From Bacillota bacterium (GTDB lineage: Bacteria > Bacillota > Clostridia > Oscillospirales > Ruminococcaceae): DNA of 63,297 nucleotides. The stretch lies in contig JAEWLW010000019.1 in assembly GCA_023457355.1 (NCBI GenBank), positions 1-63,297 on the forward strand, read 5' to 3'. Numbering within the stretch: position 1 is the stretch's first letter; the number at the start of each line of letters is the position of its first letter. Made by a program: the position numbers and the translations under genes. This document shows, in pieces, positions 25,326 to 32,072 of this stretch. The notes beneath the pieces were generated by a model. That model had not been told where the DNA came from and searched no databases. It saw only the letters and a program-made list of their open reading frames with translations.

Positions 25326-26918
25326 ATGAAACTGACTTTTTTGGGTGCAACCCATGAAGTAACCGGCAGCTGTTTTTATATTGAGGCCTGCGGCAAAAAG
25401 CTGGTCGTTGACTGCGGCATGGAACAAGGCCCGAACTTTTTTGAGAATCAGGAAATTCCGGTGGCGGCGGGTGAGTTGGATTTTGTTCTGCTGACACATG
25501 CGCATATAGACCATTCCGGCATGCTGCCGCTGCTGTGCAAAAACGGTTTTAAAGGCGGCATTTATGCCACCGAGGCAACGGCCGATCTCTGCAACGTTAT
25601 GCTGCGCGATTCCGCCCACATTCAGGAGTTTGAAGCCGAATGGCGCAACCGGAAAGCCAAGCGTGCCGGGCACGACGAGTATGTCCCCATCTACACCATG
25701 GATGATGCCATAGCCGCCATCAACTGTTTTATCCCCAACCCCTACAACCAGAAAATTGCGGTTTCAGAGGGCATTGAAGTGCGTTTCATCGATGTGGGGC
25801 ACCTTTTAGGGTCCGCTTCCATCGAGGTTTGGCTGACCGAGGGGGACGTCACCAAAAAGCTGGTGTTCTCCGGCGATATCGGCAACCTGAACCAGCCGAT
25901 TATCAAAAACCCGCAGTATATCCCCGACGCCGACTATGTCGTGATGGAATCAACCTATGGCAACCGCAACCACGGCGACCGGCCGGATTACATAAAATCC
26001 CTCACTGAGATTCTGCAAACCACCTTTGACCGCGGCGGCAACGTCGTCATCCCATCCTTTGCGGTGGGCCGCACACAGGAAATGCTCTACTTCCTGCGCG
26101 AAATCAAACAGAAGAAACTGATCACCGGCCACAATTTTTCTGTTTATGTGGACAGCCCGCTCGCCATTGAAGCCACGAACATTTTTCACCAGAATGGCCG
26201 GGAGTGCTTTGATGCGGAAACACTCGCCCTTTTGAACCAGGGCATCAACCCCATCAGCTTTGAAGGGCTGAAGGTCTCGGTCACCTCTGAAGAATCCAAG
26301 ATGATCAACTTTGACGCCGAACCCAAGGTGATTATTTCAGCCAGCGGCATGTGTGATGCAGGCCGCATCAAGCATCACCTGAAGCATAATCTCTGGCGCC
26401 GCGAGAGCACCATCCTTTTCGTCGGTTATCAGGCTGTGGGCAGCCTTGGCCGCGCCATTGTGGACGGTTCGCAAACCGTCAAGCTGTTTGGCGAGCCGAT
26501 TGAGGTTCACGCCGATATTAAACAGCTGGCCGGCATCAGCGGGCACGCCGACAAAAACGGCCTGATGGCCTGGATCGGCCACTTTTCGCCCAAGCCGCAG
26601 CGCGTATTTGTGGTTCACGGCGAGGACGCCGTTTGTAGCGCTTTTGCGGAGGAGCTTGTTTCACTGGGCCATACCGCCGTTGCACCCTATTCCGGCACCT
26701 GTTACGATTTGGCCACCAACACGCTGTTGGTTGAAAAAGGGCCCATCCCCATTAAGAAGGATTACGCCACACGGCGTGCCGAAACGATGTTCACCCGTCT
26801 GCAGGCGGCCGGAAAGCGGCTGCTTGAGGTCATTGAGCATAATCGCGGTGGCACAAACAAAGATCTTGCGCGTTTTGCTTCGCAGATTCAATCGCTTAGC
26901 GATAAATGGGATCGATAA
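25326..26918 (+). CDS. MBL-fold beta-CASP RNA nuclease
   Basis: The 530-residue protein is a metallo-beta-lactamase hydrolase of the beta-CASP RNA-specificity group (CPSF73/Ysh1-like). The zinc motif is THAHIDHSG (57-65), with GHLLGSASIEV, FSGDIGN and the beta-CASP/C-terminal ISASGMCDAGRIKHHL and SGHADKNGL motifs following in order. Such proteins are exo- or endoribonucleases, distinct from RNase J by lacking its C-terminal domain. The ATG at 25326 follows AGGAGG; a much longer frame from 25155 crosses the promoter region and is not used. Confidence 0.92.
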   Translation: MKLTFLGATHEVTGSCFYIEACGKKLVVDCGMEQGPNFFENQEIPVAAGELDFVLLTHAHIDHSGMLPLLCKNGFKGGIYATEATADLCNVMLRDSAHIQEFEAEWRNRKAKRAGHDEYVPIYTMDDAIAAINCFIPNPYNQKIAVSEGIEVRFIDVGHLLGSASIEVWLTEGDVTKKLVFSGDIGNLNQPIIKNPQYIPDADYVVMESTYGNRNHGDRPDYIKSLTEILQTTFDRGGNVVIPSFAVGRTQEMLYFLREIKQKKLITGHNFSVYVDSPLAIEATNIFHQNGRECFDAETLALLNQGINPISFEGLKVSVTSEESKMINFDAEPKVIISASGMCDAGRIKHHLKHNLWRRESTILFVGYQAVGSLGRAIVDGSQTVKLFGEPIEVHADIKQLAGISGHADKNGLMAWIGHFSPKPQRVFVVHGEDAVCSAFAEELVSLGHTAVAPYSGTCYDLATNTLLVEKGPIPIKKDYATRRAETMFTRLQAAGKRLLEVIEHNRGGTNKDLARFASQIQSLSDKWDR

Positions 26919-26938
26919 ATTAAAAAACATCAGCCAAG

Positions 26939-26975
26939 GCCGCCGCAGAATTTTTCTACGGCGGCTTTTCGTTTT
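26939..26975 (+). terminator. Terminator of the beta-CASP nuclease gene
   Basis: GCCGCCG (26939-26945) and CGGCGGC (26959-26965) flank a 13-base interior and precede TTTTCGTTTT. Confidence 0.85.
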
Positions 26976-27109
26976 ACATCTAATATATCGCCGCTTTAAC
27001 TGTGGATTTATCGATGTATTTCTTGTGCGCGGAAATTATTTTAGCATTATCTCACTTGAATACCAAAAACAACATTGCAATAAAAGCGCATACACCAAAA
27101 CACTTAATA

Positions 27110-27250
27110 TTCGAACGCGCTTGATGCGTCGTTATCGGCAGTAAGGACCAGAGGAAGGAGAGCCCCCTGATTCTGCTGCCACCACCCGAAGACATCATGG
27201 TAAAGCCGTAACGCGCGGCTTGAGACGTAACCGCCGGGTACACATAAGTA
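27110..27250 (+). promoter_or_regulatory. Structured 5' leader of the secreted acidic protein gene
   Basis: About 140 non-coding bases precede the gene. CGGCAG (27136-27141) can pair with CTGCC (27176-27180), and AAGCCG (27203-27208) pairs with CGGCTT (27216-27221). The core words GTAACGC and GTAACCGC recur at 27208 and 27226. The layout is unlike any riboswitch class I can name. It may stabilise an abundant mRNA or bind a ligand. No convincing promoter was identified in 26976-27110. Confidence 0.4.
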
Positions 27251-27267
27251 TTTAGGAGGAACGAACC

Positions 27268-28281
27268 ATGAAGAAAACTCTCGCACTTGGACTTGCATCT
27301 GCAATGATCCTGAGCATGGGCTCCGCAGTCTTGGCAAAGACCGACGACGCCCTCTATCCTGTTGGCGCAATCAGCGACTCGGCTTATCTCTACGACACCG
27401 ATGTGTCTGCCGTCGATATGGCCAGCCCCGTTGAAAGCGTTGCCTACGGCAAAACCCTGTACTACCCGCTGCTCAACAGCGTAGCCCCCACCACCCCGGA
27501 AGATGATATCGCCTATGTCTATGAGTCTGACGCCGTTTCCGGCATCAAGGTTAAGGCTGACTGGGACATGAACGGCAAGCTGGTCAAGAGCATTGAAGTT
27601 TCCAAGAAAAAGATCACCGGCGAGTCCCTTGATCAGAAGTACATCTACTTCCTGGCTGTTACCATCGCTGAGTCCAACAGCACCTCTTCCGTCGACGTTG
27701 TCGGCACCGTCGAGATGCGTAAATCCGGCAGCTTTGACTACGAAGACATGCAGCTTGACCTGAACATGGAAGTTGCTTACCCCATGGCTGAAGACACCGT
27801 CATCACCGAGGATCCCCAGATCTTCAAAGAGGGCGCCGGCTTCGTTGGCGACTCTGAAGAAGAGTTCACCTTTGAGTGCGACGACGACAGCTACTTCACC
27901 GTCAACACCGTTGGCCAGAGCAAACTGCTGCTCGCTGCTACCACCGATTTTGACTCCGATATCGCAGACCTCTATCCCGATGCCAACCTGAACTTCTTCT
28001 ATGGCAACGGCGCTACCTTCAACAAGACCGGTATCCTGACTCTGGCTGCTGACGAGGGTTCTTTCCTCTATCAGATCAAGGAAGACGGCACCATGGTTCG
28101 CGTAAATGCTGAGTATGACGATTATGATGAGGCTTTCACCATCAGAACCAAGACCCTTGGCAAATACGTCATCTCCGACACCGCCCTGACCATCATCAAC
28201 AAGCCCGTTGACAATGGCAACGACGACGGCGTCACCACCCCCACCACCCCCAGCAACCCCAGCACAGGTGCTGCGCTCTAA
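27268..28281 (+). CDS. Secreted acidic protein ending in NPSTG
   Basis: The 337-residue protein was not recognised. It begins with a clean Sec signal peptide (about residues 1-23, cut after AVLA). The mature part is rich in Asp, Glu, Tyr and Thr and reads as beta-structured, with a repeated DDD/DSD style. The C-terminus is a Pro-Thr linker (TTPTTPSNPSTGAAL). NPSTG resembles the NPxTG sortase signals of clostridial surface proteins, but no hydrophobic segment or basic tail follows. Codons are strongly biased to ACC, GCC, ATC and AAG, unlike its neighbours. AGGAGG lies 9 bases before the start, a structured leader precedes it and a 16-bp terminator follows, so it is probably abundant. Confidence 0.85.
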   Translation: MKKTLALGLASAMILSMGSAVLAKTDDALYPVGAISDSAYLYDTDVSAVDMASPVESVAYGKTLYYPLLNSVAPTTPEDDIAYVYESDAVSGIKVKADWDMNGKLVKSIEVSKKKITGESLDQKYIYFLAVTIAESNSTSSVDVVGTVEMRKSGSFDYEDMQLDLNMEVAYPMAEDTVITEDPQIFKEGAGFVGDSEEEFTFECDDDSYFTVNTVGQSKLLLAATTDFDSDIADLYPDANLNFFYGNGATFNKTGILTLAADEGSFLYQIKEDGTMVRVNAEYDDYDEAFTIRTKTLGKYVISDTALTIINKPVDNGNDDGVTTPTTPSNPSTGAAL

Positions 28282-28326
28282 TTAAAGCGCGTTCTCTGTA
28301 AATGACAATTGAAACCGGGACATAAA

Positions 28327-28373
28327 GTCGGTGGCAAGGGATGAAAATCCTTTGCCACCGACGCTTTTTATTC
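28327..28373 (+). terminator. Very strong terminator after the secreted protein gene
   Basis: GTCGGTGGCAAGGGAT and ATCCTTTGCCACCGAC pair over 16 bp with GAAA as the loop, a stable tetraloop form, followed by GCTTTTTATT. Confidence 0.93.
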
Positions 28374-28377
28374 AAAC

Positions 28378-29361
28378 TTAATCCTGTGTGGTTTCATAGG
28401 GCCAGTCAATGATGCCGCCGATATCATAAACATGGTTGTATCCCATCTTTACCAGCATTCTGGCGGCTGTTTCACTGCGGTTGCCGCTGCGGCAATACAC
28501 AAAGATTACCTGGCGCTTATCCGGCAGCTCGGTTTCGGCGCGTTGGGCCAGCTCATAATCAGGGATCAAAATTGCGCCCGGAATATGCTTTTCTTTATAT
28601 TCCTGCTCGGTGCGCACATCCAGCAGGACATAGGTGCTGTCCTCGGTTTGACTAAACTCATCCATCATCTGTTTGGCGTTTTGGGCATCCAATTTAGTGT
28701 AGACAGGCTCCATTGTGCACCAGCTTACGTTTTTTTGTTGGATTTCCCTCTCGGCGTCCTGCTCCTGCGCTCGCTGTATACCGCGCCGCAACGCTTCTTC
28801 GTCAATCATGCCACCTGCATAAGCGGCCAAATTGCCGTTTCGGTCGATAAAATAAGTGGTCGGAAAACCGGAAACGCCGTAGGTGTTGGTGCCCTGCGTG
28901 CCTTGGTCATCAAAGTAAACCGGAAAGGAATAACCTTTTTCGGCATAATGCTTTTCACCCTTTTCACGCGTTTCGCGCACACCGTCGGTCACATTGAGCA
29001 TCACAAAGGTAACCTCGTCGCCCAGTTCTTGATAAACAGTGTCAAAATCGGGCATTTCCTGCACACAGTAACCGCACCAGCTCGCCCAGAAATTGAGCAC
29101 GATCGGTTTGCCCTTCAGACTGTCAAGCTCCACCGTGTTCCCCTCAAGGTCGGTCATGGTAAAATTCGGCGCGGCTGTGCGTTCGGGCTCTTCCGTTTCC
29201 CCGCCTTCGCTCCGGGATGATGATGCGGCCTGTGATGAGGACACCGGCTGCAAGTTATCGCGCATATAGTTCTTGCCCAGCGCCTGATAACCGGCATAGG
29301 CCGCCGCAATCACACCGCAAAGCAGCAACGCCGTCAGGCCAAGCTTTTTATTTTGCGTCAT
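28378..29361 (-). CDS. TlpA-like thioredoxin fused to a rhodanese domain
   Basis: The 327-residue protein is anchored by an N-terminal helix (about 8-28) and has a Ser/Glu-rich spacer to about 62. A TlpA/ResA-type thioredoxin domain follows with WCGYC (95-99) and a cis-proline segment SGFPTTYFI. From about residue 215 a complete rhodanese domain follows with the active cysteine in CRSGNRS (290-296). Both domains should act outside the cytoplasm: the first as a thiol-disulfide reductant, the second as a sulfur-handling or thiol partner. The fusion is unusual. CcdA, encoded just upstream on the same strand, would supply electrons. Confidence 0.92.
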   Translation of the reverse strand: MTQNKKLGLTALLLCGVIAAAYAGYQALGKNYMRDNLQPVSSSQAASSSRSEGGETEEPERTAAPNFTMTDLEGNTVELDSLKGKPIVLNFWASWCGYCVQEMPDFDTVYQELGDEVTFVMLNVTDGVRETREKGEKHYAEKGYSFPVYFDDQGTQGTNTYGVSGFPTTYFIDRNGNLAAYAGGMIDEEALRRGIQRAQEQDAEREIQQKNVSWCTMEPVYTKLDAQNAKQMMDEFSQTEDSTYVLLDVRTEQEYKEKHIPGAILIPDYELAQRAETELPDKRQVIFVYCRSGNRSETAARMLVKMGYNHVYDIGGIIDWPYETTQD

Positions 29362-29547
29362 TATCGTTTACCCCTTTCTTGGTAACCACTGATTAATTCG
29401 GCGATGCGCTTAACGGCAGGGAATTTTTGTGTTAAATAAGGCGAAAAACGGGCATACAGCTGACGTCTATGACTGTTTTTCAACGCAATTTGACGCAAAA
29501 TTAACGCCGGAAAGCTGTTCATGGATTAAATCAGTGGCTGCTTTGTA

Positions 29548-30219
29548 TCAAAGGCTCAACAGGGCAAGCAAACGCCCCATCTGGCCGGTCATCATCAAAA
29601 TGCCCACCACAACCAGTAACAGACCCGAAATGGCGTTGATGGCCGTGTAATGCGATTTAATCCAGTTAAAACTGCCCTGCAACTGTTTTAGCAGCAAGGC
29701 CGCCAGTAAAAACGGTACACCCAGCCCCAGAGAATAGCATAAAAGCATCAGAACACCGCCAAAAGCCGACCCCTGCTGGGAAGCGAGCATCAGCGCGGAG
29801 CCTAGAAACGCGCCGACACAGGGCGTCCATCCCACCGAAAAGACCACACCAAACAAAAATGCCGAAAAGAAGCTGTGTGCATCGGCAGCGGTGTGGTGGC
29901 GCACAACACGGTTTAAAAACCCGATCTTGAAAACGCCAAGATAGTTTAAACCAAACACAATGACGACCGCACCGGTGACCAGATTCACCAGTGCCGTGTG
30001 GCGGCTGAGCAGGCCGCCTAACGTGCCCGCGAAAGCCCCCAGTGCGACAAATACGGCTGTAAAGCCCGCAATGAAGCCCAAAGCGCCTTTGAATGTTTTG
30101 CGCGCATCCCCCTCACCGTCCTGGCCGGCAAAGTAAGAAATATACACCGGAAGCAGCGGAAGCAGACAAGGGGAAATAAAGGTGATAATTCCTTCAAGAA
30201 ATGACAGCAAATACTGCAT
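29548..30219 (-). CDS. ccdA: Cytochrome c biogenesis/thiol transport protein CcdA
   Basis: The 223-residue integral membrane protein of the CcdA/DsbD family carries reducing equivalents from cytoplasmic thioredoxin to extracytoplasmic thiol proteins. It has six helices, the first-helix motif FISPCLLPLLPVYISYF and the matching SVGWTPCVGAFLGSAL segment, each with the functional cysteine. No cytochrome c maturation genes are nearby, so it probably serves the TlpA-rhodanese protein encoded 186 bases downstream. Confidence 0.93.
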   Translation of the reverse strand: MQYLLSFLEGIITFISPCLLPLLPVYISYFAGQDGEGDARKTFKGALGFIAGFTAVFVALGAFAGTLGGLLSRHTALVNLVTGAVVIVFGLNYLGVFKIGFLNRVVRHHTAADAHSFFSAFLFGVVFSVGWTPCVGAFLGSALMLASQQGSAFGGVLMLLCYSLGLGVPFLLAALLLKQLQGSFNWIKSHYTAINAISGLLLVVVGILMMTGQMGRLLALLSL

Positions 30220-30248
30220 GACGGGCCTCCCCTATTGGTTTTATGAAA

Positions 30249-30277
30249 ATCATACCATATGAGTATGTTCTTTGCCA
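30249..30277 (-). promoter_or_regulatory. ccdA promoter
   Basis: On the minus strand TGGCAA (30277-30272) and TATGAT (30254-30249) are 17 bases apart, about 30 bases before the ccdA start. Confidence 0.6.
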
Positions 30278-30512
30278 GCGTTCTGAAAAAGTTTACATTT
30301 TGAGGACGTCTGTTAAAATACAAAACAACGGGAGCCTCGCCAAAAGGGTTCAGCGCAAGGCAAAAAGCACAACAAAATCGATGTATTTAGGCTATGTTCA
30401 ATAAATTAAAACCTTTTAACGCCCGGTTAATACGCAGAAAGGTATTGTCTGCAAAAAATCGGCTGCCGGCGCGGTCCAGCTTTCGCATGCGCAATGAAAA
30501 TTTTTCTCGCCC
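30278..30512. other. Intergenic stretch without recognisable gene
   Basis: Nothing coding is visible in these 235 bases between the divergent ccdA and TtcA-like promoters. A few inverted fragments occur but no defined element was identified. Confidence 0.5.
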
Positions 30513-30541
30513 TTTACTGTTTAAGCGCGGTATGCTATGAT
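30513..30541 (+). promoter_or_regulatory. Promoter of the TtcA-like gene
   Basis: TTTACT (30513-30518) and TATGAT (30536-30541) are 17 bases apart, 45 bases before the start codon. Confidence 0.65.
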
Positions 30542-30585
30542 ATCCCTATTAAAACAATAGGTTTATACATGAGGATGAAATCAAA

Positions 30586-31440
30586 ATGGAACGTTACCAG
30601 GAAATTGAACACAGTCTGCATAAAAAATTCAGTAAAACCATCTGGAGCAAATTTGTAGGCGCCATAAAGGAGTACGAGATGCTGGCCCCCGGCGACAGGG
30701 TTGCTGTTTGCATTTCAGGCGGGAAAGATTCCATGCTGCTGGCAAAGCTGATGCAGCAGCTGCACAAGGTGAGCGATTTTCCTTTCGAAGTGAAGTTCAT
30801 GGTCATGGATCCCGGTTATCTGCCTGAAAACCGCAAGTTAATCGAGGATAACGCAAAGCTTCTGAATATACCGATCACAATCTTTGACACCAATATCTAT
30901 GATTATGTTTTCAGCCAGCCCAGAAATCCCTGTTATTTATGCTCCCGTATGCGCCGGGGCAACCTCTACGCGCAAGCCAAAGCGCTGGGCTGCAATAAAA
31001 TTGCGCTGGGGCACCATTTCGACGACATGATTGAAACGGTGCTGATCAGCATTATCTACGGCTCTCAGGTGCGCACTATGATGCCCAAACTGCGCAGCGA
31101 TAATTTTGAAGGCATGGAGCTGATCCGCCCGCTTTATCTGGTGCGCGAATCGGAGGTTATCCGCTGGAAAAACTATAACAAGCTGGAATTTTTGCAGTGT
31201 GCCTGCCGCTTCACCGAATGTTCCACCGCCAGCGATAACGGCACCTCAAAGCGCGCCGAGATCAAATCGTTGATCGCCAGGCTCGAAAAAGGCAATTCGC
31301 AGGTGCCGCTCAATATTTTCCGCAGCGTTCACAACATCAAACTGGGGGCGGTCATCGGCTATACGCTCAACGGTGAACAACACAGCTTTTTGGATGACTA
31401 TGACGAAAACCCGGGCGTCGGATCCGACGACGGGCTTTGA
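30586..31440 (+). CDS. TtcA-family tRNA thiolation enzyme (PP-loop)
   Basis: The 284-residue protein is a PP-loop ATPase of the TtcA/TilS superfamily. The PP-loop is SGGKDS (44-49). Cys116 and Cys119 in CYLCSRMRRG, with C205/C207 and C212 in CACRFTEC, could hold an iron-sulfur cluster as in TtcA, which thiolates cytidine 32 of tRNA. HHFDDMIETVL is the conserved TtcA-type active segment. The extra cysteines and length distinguish it from TilS. Its exact target base is inferred. It is a single-gene unit. Confidence 0.82.
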   Translation: MERYQEIEHSLHKKFSKTIWSKFVGAIKEYEMLAPGDRVAVCISGGKDSMLLAKLMQQLHKVSDFPFEVKFMVMDPGYLPENRKLIEDNAKLLNIPITIFDTNIYDYVFSQPRNPCYLCSRMRRGNLYAQAKALGCNKIALGHHFDDMIETVLISIIYGSQVRTMMPKLRSDNFEGMELIRPLYLVRESEVIRWKNYNKLEFLQCACRFTECSTASDNGTSKRAEIKSLIARLEKGNSQVPLNIFRSVHNIKLGAVIGYTLNGEQHSFLDDYDENPGVGSDDGL

Positions 31441-31520
31441 TTTGACCATAACCGCTGATTTAGACGGCCTTTGAGAAACTTTAATTAAATTCCTGCCGCT
31501 TCGGCGGCTTGATCAAAAAC

Positions 31521-31552
31521 GAATGCGGCGCCGTTTTAACAGCGCCGCATCA
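31521..31552. terminator. Bidirectional terminator between TtcA-like gene and csoR
   Basis: ATGCGGCGC (31523-31531) pairs with GCGCCGCAT (31542-31550). T runs follow on both strands (CAGTTTT on the plus and TCGTTTTT on the minus). Confidence 0.8.
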
Positions 31553-31559
31553 GTTTTAA

Positions 31560-31823
31560 CTATTTTGCCATTTTATCAATCAGCTTCATCAATTCATCCA
31601 CCTGTTGACTGGCGTTGCCCTGCTCGACGGCTTCTATCAGACAGCCCTCCATATGCGCGGCAACTACTTCGCGGTTGGCGCGGCGCAGAATAGCCTCGGT
31701 GGCCATCAGTTGCGTCGAAATGTCAATGCAGTAGCGGTCTTCCTCCACCATGCGCAGCAGGCCGTCAAGCTGGCCGCGCGCCGTCTTGAGCAACCGCGAA
31801 ACCTTGTCTTTATCCGCGCGCAT
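31560..31823 (-). CDS. csoR: Copper-sensing repressor CsoR
   Basis: The 87-residue helical protein is a CsoR/RcnR family repressor. Cys32, His57 and Cys61 (in RYCID and HMEGCLIEAV) match the C-H-C triad that binds Cu(I) in CsoR, rather than the nickel or formaldehyde variants. It lies 15 bases downstream of copA on the same strand, so it represses its own operon. A matching palindrome is present at the copA promoter. Confidence 0.93.
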   Translation of the reverse strand: MRADKDKVSRLLKTARGQLDGLLRMVEEDRYCIDISTQLMATEAILRRANREVVAAHMEGCLIEAVEQGNASQQVDELMKLIDKMAK

Positions 31824-31838
31824 AAAAACCTTCTCCTC

Positions 31839-32072
31839 TCAACCGCCGAACAGGCCTTTTTTTTCGGCGACCGACACCGGTTCAAAACCCGCTTCGCGCA
31901 CCGCATTCATCAAGGCGTCGTCCGCCACATCGGAGGCGAGGGTAACCGTTGCCGTTTTCTTGGCAAGATTCACCTTGGCGGACGCAACCCCCTGCACCGC
32001 CGAAAGTGCCTTTTCGACCGAAGCCTGACAATGCTGGCAGCTCATACCGTTGACCGTAATTACTTTTTTCAT
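31839..32072 (-). CDS. copZ: Possible internally started copper chaperone CopZ
   Basis: Within the copA frame, GGAGG (32085-32081) lies eight bases before an ATG at 32072. Translation from there gives a 77-residue heavy-metal-associated protein starting MKKVITVNGMSCQHCQAS, indistinguishable in form from a free-standing CopZ. It shares the copA stop codon. Thus the ribosome could make both a CopA-CopZ fusion and free CopZ from one reading frame. It could also be a recent fusion through loss of the copA stop codon, with the old ribosome site left behind. That it is used is inferred. Confidence 0.5.
   Translation of the reverse strand: MKKVITVNGMSCQHCQASVEKALSAVQGVASAKVNLAKKTATVTLASDVADDALMNAVREAGFEPVSVAEKKGLFGG

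Noticed and set aside
27110..27250. A cyclic-di-GMP (GEMM) riboswitch before the secreted protein gene
   Set aside because: Some words (AAGCC, CCGGGTA) look similar, but the P2-P3 tetraloop-receptor layout cannot be drawn.
27268..28281. A full sortase-anchored cell-wall protein
   Set aside because: NPSTG is present, but the required hydrophobic helix and basic tail are not, so covalent anchoring cannot be claimed.
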